The notes: generated from the sequence alone by a model not told the origin. A DNA stretch of 64,000 bases from Microbulbifer sp. ALW1 (GCF_009903625.1 NZ_CP047569.1:4572501-4636500); one strand, 5' to 3'; counted from the first letter of the stretch, positions 25,934 through 36,216 are shown. Translations and numbers: made by a program.

Positions 25934-28900
25934 ATGATGAATCAGAAAACGCAAAGCGCCCACAGGCGTCGTCGCGGCGCCGGGCGCAGGCCTTTTGGCC
26001 TCGCAATGGGCCTGGCCGGGATCAATCTGTTGGTCACCCTGCCCCTGCAGGCACAAACCAATCTCGCACCCGGCGCACAGCTGAGCGCCAGCTCCTACGC
26101 CGATGTGTACGGCGCAGGTAACGCCAATGATGGCAACCAGGCCAGTTACTGGGAAAGTGCCAACAACGCATTTCCGCAGTCACTCACCGCGGATCTCGGC
26201 AGCAGTAAATCGCTCACCAGTATCGCACTGAAACTGCCGACCAACTGGGAGTCTCGCAACCAGACCCTGAGCGTCAGCGGCAGCAGTGATGGGGCCAATT
26301 ACAGCACCATCGTTGGCAGTGCCAGTTATCAGTTTGACCAAGGCAGCGGCAACACCGTCACCATTCCGTTCGGTGCAACCGACGCGCGCTATCTGCGGGT
26401 TACGGTTACCGGCAATACCGGCTGGCCCGCGGCGCAAGCCTCGGAGCTGGAAATATACGGCAGCGATAGCAGTGGCAGCTCCAGTAGCAGTTCAAGCAGC
26501 AGTTCCGGCGGTAGTTCATCGAGTAGCAGTAGCGGCGGCAGCAGTGGCGGTACTCCAAGCACTTATCCCGCGATCGATGCGAGTGCCAGTGCCAGCAGTG
26601 CGGTCGGCCACCTTCCGCCATCGAATATGACCGATGGCAATAGCAGCAGTTACTGGGAAAGCGGTGTGGGCTTTCCGCAGACGGCCACCTTTGATCTCGG
26701 CAACCAGTACACGGTAGATCAAGTGACCATGAAGCTGCCACCGGATTTTGCCTGGCAGGCGCGTACCCAGACCATTACCATCACCGGTAGTGACAATGGC
26801 TCGGACTTCTTCCCGGTAGCGGCAACGCAGGGATACAGCTTTGACCCGGCGAGTGGCAATAGCACCTTTGCCAGCTTTGCCGAAACCGCACTGCGATTTA
26901 TTCGTCTAGAAGTATCCGGCAATACCGGCTGGAATGCGGGACAGTTTTCGGAAGTGGAAATCCACGGCTACCCGGATCCGTTACCACCCACGGTACCGCA
27001 AAACCTTTCCATATCTGGCGGCACCAGCACGACATTGTTCCTGAGCTGGGATGCAGCGGCACTGGCCGACGGCTATGAGATCCTGCGCGATGGCCAGGTG
27101 ATCAACAACACCGCGGATACCTCTTTCGCGGACAGCGGTCTCACCCCATCCACCAGTTATCAGTACGCGGTGCGTGCCTACAATCAGTTCGGCACCTCCG
27201 GTGATAGCAACAGCGTCACCGGTACCACTCAGCAACAAGGCACCAACCCGGATCCCACCGTGCGCGGTGCCGATATGCCCTATTCCATCTATCAGGCGGA
27301 AAACGGCGTAACCGGTGGTGGCGCCCAGGTACTCACGCCCAATCGTATTATCGGCGACCTCGCCGGCGAGGCTTCCGGTCGCAGTGCGGTAACCCTGAAT
27401 AACACCGGTGCCTATGTGGAATTCACCACCCAGGAAGACACTAATACCCTGGTTACGCGTTTTTCCATACCCGATGCCGCGGGCGGCGGCGGTATTTCCT
27501 CAAGCCTGAATGTCTATGTAAACGGTCAGTTTGAAAAAGCGCTGTCACTGACCTCCAAGCACTCGTGGCTGTACGGCAACGAGGCCTCGCCCCAGGACAA
27601 TCCCGGCGCGGGCGCACCACGGCATATTTACGACGAAGCCAATCTGATGTTTGACCGGGTCATTCCCGCGGGCAGTGTGATTCGCCTGCAGAAAGACGCG
27701 GGCAATAACAGCCAGTACGCCATCGACTTTATCAGCCTGGAAAATGCGGCACCGATTCCAAACCCGAACCCGGGGACCTTCGTGGTACCGAACGGCTTCA
27801 CGCATCAGGCGGTGCAGCAAGCGATTACCGATGCCGCCAGTAGCGGTGCGGAAGGCGTCTATCTGCCGGCGGGTAACTACGAGACCAACTACAAGTTTCA
27901 GGTAACCCAGGCGCCGCTGAAAATTGTCGGCGCCGGCCCCTGGTACACCCGTTTCTATACACCAAGCTCACAGACCAACACGGATGCGGGCTTCGCAGTA
28001 GCCCAGGCAGCCAACGGTTCCACCTTTGCCAACTTTGCGTTCTTCGGCAACTACGTCGGCCGCATTGACGGTCCCGGCAAGGTGTTCGACTTCAACGGCG
28101 TGCGCAATATGACGCTGGACAATTTGTGGGTGGAACACCAGGTGTGCATGTTCTGGGGCGCCAGTGTGCACGATACGGTGATCAAGAACGTGCGTATCCG
28201 TAACACCTTTGCCGACGGGGTGAATTTCACCAACGGCTCCAGCGGCAACCATGTGTTCAACAGCGAAGCCCGCTCCACTGGCGACGACAGCTTTGCGTTG
28301 TTCGCGGCGACGGATAACGGTGGCGGTATCGTGCAGAACAACCTGTATGAAAACCTCACCGCCATGACTCCCTGGCGCGCCGCTGGGCTCGCCAGCTACG
28401 GTGGCCAGGGCAACAGTTTCCGCAACATCCAGGTGGAAGATACCCTGACCTACAGTGGCGTCACCATCAGTTCACTGAACTTCGGCTATGCATTTACCGG
28501 CTTCCAGTACACGCCCACCACCAACTTTGAGGGCATCACCATACTGCGCTCCGGCGGGCACTTCTGGGGGGACCAGGTATTCCCGGCCATGTGGTTGTTC
28601 TCGGCCTCCAGCACCTTCCGCGGCATCCGCATTTCGGATCTGGAAATTGTCGACCCCACGTATCACGGCATCATGTTCCAGACCAAATACTCCGGCAGCC
28701 AGCACGAGAATGTGTTCGAGGATACGGTGTTCACCAATGTCACCATTTCCGGTGCCAAGGTCGATCCGCAATACCCGAACCGCTCCGGCTTCGCTATCTG
28801 GTCCAACCCAATGCCGGAAGCTGGCCAGGGCCCCGCGGTGGGCAATGTGGAATTCAACAACCTGACCCTGTTCAACAATGTGGTGAACATCAAGGATGAA

Positions 28901-30838
28901 TCGCCAGATTTCCATATCACCATCAATGGATTAAATGGATCCAGTTCCAGCTCGAGTTCCAGTAGCAGCTCCGGAGGTAGTTCCGGTACAGGCAGCAGCT
29001 CCAGTAGTTCGAGCAGTTCCAGCGGCGCGGGCTCCAGTTCTTCCAGCTCAAGTTCCAGTTCAAGCTCCTCTGGTTCCGGTTCTGGCTCCGGCAGTGGCGG
29101 CAGCTCTGGTTCGCCTCACCCTGAACCCGATGGTAGCCACGGCGCAGCCATGCCCTACCACCGTTACGACACCGATGCCGCAAGCACTGGCGGCGGCGCC
29201 GTCGTGCGCAGTGCGCCTACCTTCGACCAGAGTCAGATTGCCTCCGAGGCCAGTGCACAAAGCTATATCGCCCTGCCCGCCAGTGGCAGCTACGCCCAGT
29301 GGACGGTGCGCAACGGTGAGGGCGGTGCCGGTGTGACCATGCGCTTTACCATGCCGGATTCTGGCGATGGTATGGGTCTGAACGGTTCGCTGGATGTCTA
29401 CGTCAACGGCCAGTATGCCAAGTCCATTGATCTCACTTCTTACTTCGCCTGGCAATATTTCTCCGGCGATCACCCCAACGATGCCCCGGGCGGCGGTCGC
29501 CCGCTGTTCCGCTTTGACGAGGTGCACTGGAAGCTGGATTCCCCACTGCAGGCGGGCGATGTAATCCGCATTCAGAAAGGCCCCGATGCCATCGAGTACG
29601 GTGTGGATTTCATCGAGATCGAGGATGTGCCTGCGGCCATTGCACGTCCGGCCAATGCGGTGGCGGTCACCGACTTTGGCGCTGTCGCCAATGACGGTAT
29701 CGACGACCTTGCCGCGTTTGAAAGCGCAGTGGACCAGGCGGTAGCCACCGGCCAGAGTCTGTATATCCCGGCGGGCACCTTCCACCTGAACGATATGTGG
29801 CGGGTGGGTAGTACCGACAACATGATCCAGGACCTGACGGTGCTCGGCGCTGGTATCTGGCACACCAACATCCAGTTCACCAATGCCAATTCCGCCAGTG
29901 GTGGTATTTCACTGCGCATACTGGGCCAGCTTGATTTCAGTCATGTATATCTGAATTCCAACCTGCGCTCGCGCTACAGCCAGAATGCGATTTACAAAGC
30001 GTTTATGGATAACTTCGGCAATGATTCCTATATCCACAATGTGTGGGTTGAGCATTTCGAAGCGGGATTCTGGGTAGGCGACTATGCACACAACCCGGCG
30101 ATTCACGCGGAGAACCTGCTGATCGAGCACAGCCGTATCCGCAACAACCTGGCAGACGGGGTCAACTTCGCCCAGGGCACCAGCAACAGCACCGTGCGCA
30201 ACTGCAACCTGCGCAACAATGGTGACGATGCCCTGGCGGTATGGACTAGCAACTACAATGCCGCGCCTCCCGGGGTAAACAACCTGTTCACCCACAACAC
30301 CATTGAAAACAACTGGCGCGCGGCGGCCGTGGCTTTCTTTGGTGGCAGCGGACACAAGGCCAGCCACAACTTGATCGTGGATACCGTAGGCGGTTCCGGC
30401 TTCCGTATGAACACCGTATTCCCCGGCTATCACTTCCAGAACAACACCGGGGTGGAGTTTACCGATAGCACCATCATCCGCAGCGGCACCAGCCAGGATC
30501 TGTACAACGGCGAGCGCGGCGCGATCGACCTGGAAGCCTCCAGTAATTCGATCCGCAACGTCACCGTTTCCCGCGTGGCCATCTACGATACCCAGCGCAG
30601 TGCCATCCAGGTGGGTTACGGCGGCGGATTCCAGAATGTGGTGTTCAACGATATCGTCATCGACGGCACCGGCCTCGACGGTGTAACCACCTCGCGGTTC
30701 TCTTCGCCACACCCGGGAGCGGCGTTCTTCTCCTATACCGGTAACGGCACCGTCAATATCAACAACTGGACCACCAGCGATGTGGCCCATCCGGATACGA
30801 TTTTTATCCAGCCCGGGTTTAATCTGTTGATTCAGTAA
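25934..30838 (+). CDS. Secreted multidomain alpha-1,3-glucanase with two GH87 catalytic domains
   Basis: A 1634-residue exported protein. In order: an N-terminus rich in arginine and a signal peptide (to about 40), discoidin domain 1 (41-176), serine linker, discoidin domain 2 (206-348), a fibronectin type III domain (350-435), a CBM6/35-like sandwich, and a right-handed beta-helix of family GH87 (about 617-995). A poly-Ser/Gly linker follows (1001-1061), then a second sandwich and a second GH87 helix (about 1240-1634). GH87 enzymes hydrolyse alpha-1,3-glucan (mutan) or nigeran. The three catalytic aspartates of the family are present in both domains with the same 23/24 spacing: Asp761, Asp784, Asp785 and Asp1408, Asp1431, Asp1432 (DGVNF and GDD motifs). 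The ATG at 25934 follows GAGGA; the GTG at 25802 lacks support. It ends at a strong terminator. Confidence 0.9.
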   Translation: MMNQKTQSAHRRRRGAGRRPFGLAMGLAGINLLVTLPLQAQTNLAPGAQLSASSYADVYGAGNANDGNQASYWESANNAFPQSLTADLGSSKSLTSIALKLPTNWESRNQTLSVSGSSDGANYSTIVGSASYQFDQGSGNTVTIPFGATDARYLRVTVTGNTGWPAAQASELEIYGSDSSGSSSSSSSSSSGGSSSSSSSGGSSGGTPSTYPAIDASASASSAVGHLPPSNMTDGNSSSYWESGVGFPQTATFDLGNQYTVDQVTMKLPPDFAWQARTQTITITGSDNGSDFFPVAATQGYSFDPASGNSTFASFAETALRFIRLEVSGNTGWNAGQFSEVEIHGYPDPLPPTVPQNLSISGGTSTTLFLSWDAAALADGYEILRDGQVINNTADTSFADSGLTPSTSYQYAVRAYNQFGTSGDSNSVTGTTQQQGTNPDPTVRGADMPYSIYQAENGVTGGGAQVLTPNRIIGDLAGEASGRSAVTLNNTGAYVEFTTQEDTNTLVTRFSIPDAAGGGGISSSLNVYVNGQFEKALSLTSKHSWLYGNEASPQDNPGAGAPRHIYDEANLMFDRVIPAGSVIRLQKDAGNNSQYAIDFISLENAAPIPNPNPGTFVVPNGFTHQAVQQAITDAASSGAEGVYLPAGNYETNYKFQVTQAPLKIVGAGPWYTRFYTPSSQTNTDAGFAVAQAANGSTFANFAFFGNYVGRIDGPGKVFDFNGVRNMTLDNLWVEHQVCMFWGASVHDTVIKNVRIRNTFADGVNFTNGSSGNHVFNSEARSTGDDSFALFAATDNGGGIVQNNLYENLTAMTPWRAAGLASYGGQGNSFRNIQVEDTLTYSGVTISSLNFGYAFTGFQYTPTTNFEGITILRSGGHFWGDQVFPAMWLFSASSTFRGIRISDLEIVDPTYHGIMFQTKYSGSQHENVFEDTVFTNVTISGAKVDPQYPNRSGFAIWSNPMPEAGQGPAVGNVEFNNLTLFNNVVNIKDESPDFHITINGLNGSSSSSSSSSSSGGSSGTGSSSSSSSSSSGAGSSSSSSSSSSSSSGSGSGSGSGGSSGSPHPEPDGSHGAAMPYHRYDTDAASTGGGAVVRSAPTFDQSQIASEASAQSYIALPASGSYAQWTVRNGEGGAGVTMRFTMPDSGDGMGLNGSLDVYVNGQYAKSIDLTSYFAWQYFSGDHPNDAPGGGRPLFRFDEVHWKLDSPLQAGDVIRIQKGPDAIEYGVDFIEIEDVPAAIARPANAVAVTDFGAVANDGIDDLAAFESAVDQAVATGQSLYIPAGTFHLNDMWRVGSTDNMIQDLTVLGAGIWHTNIQFTNANSASGGISLRILGQLDFSHVYLNSNLRSRYSQNAIYKAFMDNFGNDSYIHNVWVEHFEAGFWVGDYAHNPAIHAENLLIEHSRIRNNLADGVNFAQGTSNSTVRNCNLRNNGDDALAVWTSNYNAAPPGVNNLFTHNTIENNWRAAAVAFFGGSGHKASHNLIVDTVGGSGFRMNTVFPGYHFQNNTGVEFTDSTIIRSGTSQDLYNGERGAIDLEASSNSIRNVTVSRVAIYDTQRSAIQVGYGGGFQNVVFNDIVIDGTGLDGVTTSRFSSPHPGAAFFSYTGNGTVNINNWTTSDVAHPDTIFIQPGFNLLIQ

Positions 30839-30859
30839 ATCTCGTCAGAAGTAAGTTGC

Positions 30860-30883
30860 GGGGCGCTCAGGCGCCCCTTTTTT
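30860..30883 (+). terminator. Rho-independent terminator after GH87
   Basis: GGGGCGC/GCGCCCC stem (30860-30866, 30871-30877) with TCAG loop and six T. A strong terminator 21 bases after the stop codon. Confidence 0.93.
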
Positions 30884-30905
30884 ACGCTTTAAAACCATCA
30901 ATTGT

Positions 30906-30917
30906 GAAAATATTTTC
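30906..30917. promoter_or_regulatory. LacI-type operator variant before lacI-family gene
   Basis: GAAAATATTTTC is a perfect palindrome sharing the GAAAA/TTTTC arms but with TA at the centre, where the other sites have CG. LacI-family proteins usually need the central CG, so binding is uncertain. Confidence 0.4.
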
Positions 30918-30955
30918 AAGTCGGCAAGGGGCAATACTAAAACTAGCCACCTTCT

Positions 30956-30966
30956 GAAAACGTTTC
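30956..30966. promoter_or_regulatory. LacI-type operator before lacI-family gene (autoregulation)
   Basis: GAAAACGTTTC is the operator with one T missing from the right arm, 168-178 bases upstream of the regulator start. It suggests autoregulation. Confidence 0.5.
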
Positions 30967-31133
30967 GAGCAAACGATCCATCCCAACGCAAGAAGGAATT
31001 CTAAAACCCCATCCCAAAGATAGTAGAGTCAATGCACAAGCTTGCGACAAGCGCTATCATCGAGAATCTATGCAGTACCGATAAGACGTGCTTGTACAGA
31101 AGTAAAACAATTATAAAAACGAGAGAAAACGCC

Positions 31134-32147
31134 ATGACAGGTATCATTGAGATCGCCAAAGCGGCGAACGTGTCCCCGTCCACGGTATCCCGGGTGATTC
31201 ACAACCCGGAGCTGGTCAGCGAAGAGAAGCGCAATCAGGTGCTCGAAGTCATCAACCGCACCGGTTACACCCCCAGCAATCTCGGCGCCGGGCTGCGCAA
31301 GGCCAAGACCAATAATCTGGTAGCCATCATTCCCGACGTCACCAGCGCCTTCAATTATCCGGTGATCCGCGCCATCGAGAGTATCGCGCTGGAGAACGGC
31401 TATTCCCTGCTGCTCGGCGACACCCAGGAACTGGAAAGCCGCGAGCGCTCCTTCGCCGCCATGGCCCGCTCGCGCCAGGCCGACGGGATACTGCTGTTCT
31501 GCGCCAACCTGCCGTTTGATATCGATCCGGATACCCCACTCAGCGAGCAACTGCCACCGCTGGTGAACGCCTGCGAGGCCATTGACCTGCCTGGCCTGCC
31601 CAAGGTGAACATCGACAATGTGGCGGCCGCGGAAGAAGCGGTAAATTATCTGATTTCCCTCGGCCATAAACGCATTGCCGCCATCACCGGCCATGTGAAA
31701 TCCCCCAGCACCCAGGATCGCCTCAAAGGCTACCGCTACGCCCTGCGCGGTGCGGGTATCCAGGTGGATGATGCGTTGATCGAGGCGGGAAATTACGGAC
31801 TGAAAGATGCGGAGCAGGCGACGCGCAAACTGATGTCGCAGCCAAACCGGCCCACAGCGATTTTCAATTTCAGCGATGAAATGGCCATGAGCTGCCTGGC
31901 CACCCTGCACGATATGGGACTGCGGATTCCCGAGGATATATCGGTAATGGGCTTCGACGATATTTCCTATGCGGAGTACTGCTACCCCGCACTTACCACC
32001 GTAGCCCAGCCGATGACGGAAATCGGTATCGAATGTATGGAGCTGTTACTGCCGCAGTTGAATGGCAAAAAAATGGAAGCCTGTAACAAGATACTGCCGC
32101 ACCGGCTGATGATCCGCAAAAGCACCGGACCAGCACCGGCCGGCTGA
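31134..32147 (+). CDS. LacI-family transcriptional regulator of the alpha-glucan locus
   Basis: A 337-residue repressor. The N-terminal helix-turn-helix (IIEIAKAANVSPSTVSRVIH) and hinge are followed by a periplasmic-binding-protein-like sensor domain (about 60-335) of the kind that binds a sugar. The ATG at 31134 places the HTH at residues 3-22, as is normal; an upstream in-frame ATG at 31032 would add 34 residues not found in the family. The palindromes GAAAACGTTTTC at the MFS gene, the TonB receptor, GH97 and near this gene fit LacI-family operators with central CG. It therefore probably represses the whole plus-strand cluster until a gluco-oligosaccharide or glucose derivative is bound. 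The inducer is not known. Confidence 0.92.
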   Translation: MTGIIEIAKAANVSPSTVSRVIHNPELVSEEKRNQVLEVINRTGYTPSNLGAGLRKAKTNNLVAIIPDVTSAFNYPVIRAIESIALENGYSLLLGDTQELESRERSFAAMARSRQADGILLFCANLPFDIDPDTPLSEQLPPLVNACEAIDLPGLPKVNIDNVAAAEEAVNYLISLGHKRIAAITGHVKSPSTQDRLKGYRYALRGAGIQVDDALIEAGNYGLKDAEQATRKLMSQPNRPTAIFNFSDEMAMSCLATLHDMGLRIPEDISVMGFDDISYAEYCYPALTTVAQPMTEIGIECMELLLPQLNGKKMEACNKILPHRLMIRKSTGPAPAG

Positions 32148-32157
32148 CCCGACAGCG

Positions 32158-33006
32158 TTAATCCCAGTTTTTCACCGCGCGCAGGCTGCGGTGAATGCTG
32201 TCGTAAGGTGCGACAGCATCGTCGCGCTCTATGAAACCGTATTCCAGCCCTGCTTTTTTCGCATGTTTTAGCAGCCCGGGGAAATCGATCACGCCGCGCC
32301 CCACGTCGGCCATGGCCCCTTCACTCATGGCGTCCTTCAGATGCCACAGCGGAAAACGTCCCGGGTAGCGTTCAAAATAAGCCAACGGGTCCTGCCCGGC
32401 CTTGTGCATCCAGTAGATATCCATTTCAAAAAACACCAGTGCCGGATCGGTGTTATCCAGTAACAACTGGTAAGGAATAAATCCGTCGGTGCGTTCAAAT
32501 TCGAAATCGTGATTGTGGTAGGCAAGGCGCAGGCCCGCCTCGCGGCACTGGCGGCCCCAGTCATTCAGATTCTGCACCAGCGCACGATAGTCGTCCGCGC
32601 TGCGCCGGTCCGGGTCCAGCCAGGCCAGTACCACATACTGGCTACCCAGCGCTTTTGCATCCGAAATGACCGAGGCAAAATCCGCTTCCATTTGCTCCAG
32701 CGGGAAATGGCTGGCCGGCGCAGCCAATCCGTTGTGCTCCAGCAACAATCGCACTTCACCGGCACTGCGACCAAAGAAGCCGGCAAACTCAACGGTTTGG
32801 TATCCGGCGTCCGCCACCTTGGTCAGAGTTGTGTCCACGCTTTCCTGCATTTGATTACGCAGGGTATACAGCTGCACGCCGTTCAGTTGCGGCTTGGTGC
32901 TGGCGACAATAGATGGCGTAGCCATAGAAGGCGCGGCAATAGCCCCGGCCGAAATGCTTAGGATAAGGCCCGCCAGCGAATAGCGATAAAAACGTAGTAT
33001 GTTCAT
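32158..33006 (-). CDS. Exported sugar phosphate isomerase/epimerase-like TIM-barrel protein
   Basis: A 282-residue protein of the xylose-isomerase-like TIM-barrel group (AP endonuclease 2 fold). It has an N-terminal signal peptide (cleavage near AIAAP), so it is periplasmic, unlike most characterised sugar isomerases. Probable metal ligands are in YHNHDFEF, FFEMDIYWMHKAG and LWHLKD, followed by a late Glu in FIERDD. It is the last gene of the ABC importer operon, 50 bases after malG. Exported members have been linked to keto-sugar or inositol-type conversions, but the reaction here cannot be assigned. Only 10 bases separate its end from the convergent lacI-family gene. Confidence 0.82.
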   Translation of the reverse strand: MNILRFYRYSLAGLILSISAGAIAAPSMATPSIVASTKPQLNGVQLYTLRNQMQESVDTTLTKVADAGYQTVEFAGFFGRSAGEVRLLLEHNGLAAPASHFPLEQMEADFASVISDAKALGSQYVVLAWLDPDRRSADDYRALVQNLNDWGRQCREAGLRLAYHNHDFEFERTDGFIPYQLLLDNTDPALVFFEMDIYWMHKAGQDPLAYFERYPGRFPLWHLKDAMSEGAMADVGRGVIDFPGLLKHAKKAGLEYGFIERDDAVAPYDSIHRSLRAVKNWD

Positions 33007-33056
33007 AAGACAAAACTTTTGGCTGGATTATTGTTGTTCCACACGGCAAAGGGACG

Positions 33057-33977
33057 CTAACCCTTGACTGCGCCGGCAGACAGGCCGGATACCAGGAATC
33101 GCTGTAACGAGAGGAACAGCAGCATAACCGGCAGGGATACCAGAATGGAACCGGCGGCAAAAAAGCCCCATTCGGAGGCATAGTCACTGACAAAAAAACG
33201 CAGTCCAACCGGTACCGTGTAACGGGATTCGTCGTCCATAAAAATAGAGGCGAGAATAAATTCGTTCCAGGCCGTCATAAACGCAAACAGCCCGGTCACC
33301 GCGATGGCTGGGCGCGCCAATGGCAGAATGATACGAGTAAAAATGGTCCAGCGGCTGGCACCCTCGAGCAGCGCAGACTCTTCAATTTCATAGGGTAAAG
33401 TGTCGAAATAGCCCTTCAGCATCCATACGCAGAATGGCAAGGCGGTGATGGAGTACACCAGGATCAACCCCAGCCAGGAATTCCCCAGCCCCAACCACTG
33501 CACCACGATCACATACAGCGGTATCAGCATCAGTACCGCCGGAAACATCTGGGAAATCAGGAACAGCACCATGCCGCGATTGCGACCGGCAAAGCGGAAG
33601 CGGGAAAAGGCGTAGGCGGCGGTACAGCTCAGCGACAACCCAACCAGCGTGGTGGCGATGGCGACGATCAGGCTGTTACCCAGCCAGCGCAGGAACGGCT
33701 GCTCGGTAAGTACCGCGCGGAAATTATCCAGGGTCCAGCGCTCCGGCAGGGGCACCAGCGCCAGCAATTGCTGCCCGACACTGGCGCCTTCCGGCAGGCG
33801 CACCAGCGTCAATGACTGCTGCCCGGAAAACGCCAGGCTCACTACCCACAACAGCGGGTAGATCACCACCAGGCAGGAGACTACCAGCAGCGCAAACCGC
33901 CAACTGAAGATATCCCGCAAGGCCGCGACCAACCGCGACGGCAGCAGATGCCTGAACCGCAAGGCCACGCCGTTCAT
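33057..33977 (-). CDS. Sugar ABC transporter permease, MalG type
   Basis: A 306-residue inner-membrane permease with six predicted helices and the EAA loop contacting the ATPase (EIEESALLEGASRWTIFTRI). It forms the import channel with the MalF half encoded in the preceding fusion gene. The ATG at 33977 overlaps the preceding stop (ATGA), indicating coupling; the longer ORF start at 34016 would overlap the fusion gene by 43 bases and is less likely. The C-terminus LSAGAVKG is typical of MalG-like proteins. The substrate is an oligosaccharide of the maltose/trehalose/cyclodextrin class by family; the specific sugar is unknown. Confidence 0.92.
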   Translation of the reverse strand: MNGVALRFRHLLPSRLVAALRDIFSWRFALLVVSCLVVIYPLLWVVSLAFSGQQSLTLVRLPEGASVGQQLLALVPLPERWTLDNFRAVLTEQPFLRWLGNSLIVAIATTLVGLSLSCTAAYAFSRFRFAGRNRGMVLFLISQMFPAVLMLIPLYVIVVQWLGLGNSWLGLILVYSITALPFCVWMLKGYFDTLPYEIEESALLEGASRWTIFTRIILPLARPAIAVTGLFAFMTAWNEFILASIFMDDESRYTVPVGLRFFVSDYASEWGFFAAGSILVSLPVMLLFLSLQRFLVSGLSAGAVKG

Positions 33978-36216
33978 CGCGCGGCCTCCAGGGTGCGGCT
34001 TATGCGCATCTGCCACATGGCGTAGCCGAACAACAACAGCAGAATCACCATGGAATAGGCAGCGGCATAAGCGTACTGGTATTTCTCAAAGCCGATGCGG
34101 AATGCCTTAGTAATTAGAATATCGTTGGCGCCCGCGGGAGCACCATCGCTCACCAGATAAATGACGTTGAACATATTAAAGGTCCACACCACCGACAGGA
34201 TGACCGCCGGAATCAGCACCGGCTTCAGTAGCGGTAAAGTGATCGAGCGGAACTGAAACCAGCGCCCGGCACCTTCCACCCTGGCCACTTCATAGAGTTC
34301 CCGCGGAATCGACTGCAGGCCGCCGAGAATGACCACCATCATGAACGGAATACTCAACCAGACATTGGTCACCAGCCCGGTAAAAAAGCTCGCGCCTATG
34401 GAATCGAACCAGGCCACCGGCGCCAGTCCCAGCACCTGCAACCCCTGATTGATCACGCCAAATTGCGGGTGGAACATCCCCTTCCACACCAGCGCGGTAA
34501 TGTAGTTGGGAATAGCCCAGGGCAGGATCAGCAGCAGGCGAAACCCGTTGCGGCCAAAGATGGGTTTGTCCAGGGCCAACGCCAGTAGCAATGCCAGCCC
34601 CACCGCCAGGATGACGTTGGTCGCGGTCCACAACACGGTTATCAGCAGGGTCCAGTAAAAGTTGTCGAAATCGATGGTCGCCTCGGCGCCCTGCCCCCGC
34701 CACAGGTGGAAGTCGCCGAGAATCGCAGCGTAGTTGTCAAACCCCACAAGGCGCGACCACAGCGGTGTGTGCTCGTTGAATACGGTGGTATCGGTGAATG
34801 ACAGCAGCAGTCCATAAAGCAACGGGAAAAACACCAGCACCAGCATGCCGAGCATGGCGGGCAGTATGTACAGGTAAGCGGTACGATTTGCCTGCCAGCC
34901 GGCGGCCAGTTGCGCGCGGTAGCGCCGCCAGGCCCACAGGGCCAACAGCACCAGGGCCAGTGGCACCAGCCAGAGCCAGCGGGGCATGGTTGCGGGCGTT
35001 TCCCCGCGTGCACGCGAGCGCTCCAGTCGTGCCAGATCGGCACTCATGCGCCGCTGCAATTGGCGCATTTCCGCCTCGGGTTTGGCCGCGCCCTTCACGA
35101 CTTTTTTCAGAGCATTGCCCAGTGGCACCCACAACAGTGTCATCGCCGGCAGGTTGGGAATCGGCACCGCCACTTCCAGCTGGCGGCGGAACGCCATGGC
35201 GGTGTCATTGGTGGCGATCCCCGGATGCTCGAAGGCACTGATATTGGCCGGTAACTGCCCGCCCTCAATACCCATTTTTTCCGCCGAAGGGCGGCTGGTA
35301 AGGAAATCCATTACCGCCACCGCCGCCGCAGGGTTTTTCGACCAGGGTGAGAGAAACAACCCCTCCACCGCCACCCAGGGTGACAGCGGCAAACCGCTCT
35401 CGCTGTTGCTGGGCAGTGGGACTACCCGGTAATTCACCTGCGGCGCTATCTCCCCCAGCATCCAGGGGCCGCTGATCACCATGGCCGCGCGCCCCTGGTT
35501 GAACAGGCTGGTCACCAGGGTGCTGCTGGGTTCCTCCGGCAGGATGCGGTCGTCGCGCGCCCAGCGCACCAGCATTTCCACCGAGTCGATATTGGCACGG
35601 CTATCGAGGTCCAGGTTGCCACCGCGGTCGAAGGGGCCGCGCCCGAAGCTGTTCATCAGCGCGCCGTGAAAGAAGGGTTCCGTATAGCTGTAGGCAAGGC
35701 CGAAACGCCCGGCCTTGCGATCGGTATGGCGGCGGGCTTCCGCTACCATGGCGTCGGTGGTGGCGGGGGCGGTTTGCACCAGGTCGGTGTTCAGAATCAG
35801 GGCCGGGCTTTTGAACGCGAGCGGCAGGCCGTAGAGGTCGCCGCCAAAGGTCATGGCATCGATCAGGTTGGGGGGAAAACGCCGCAGCAAACGCTCACTG
35901 ATATAGCGGTCGATGGGCGCCACCGTGTGCCCGGCGCTGGCCCAGCCACCCAGGCGATCGTGGGCAAACACAAAGATGTCCGGCCCCTGCCCGCGGGGTA
36001 GTGCAGCGGAAAGCTTGTCGGCATAACCACCAAAGGGCACCGCCAGGGCTTTTACTTCAATCCCGCTCTGGCTGCGGTTGTAGTCATCGATCAACTGCTC
36101 GAAGGCGGCGCGCTCGGCACCGCGATAGCCGTGCCAGAGATTGAGGACTTCGGCGGCACTGGCGCCGGCGGCGAGTGCCATCGACAGCAGCACAAAGGCC
36201 AGGAAGGCCAGCCGCC

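Noticed and set aside
26470..29115. Repetitive AGC/TCC-rich tracts that could suggest CRISPR or microsatellites
   Set aside because: They are in-frame codons for poly-serine linkers between domains of the GH87 protein.
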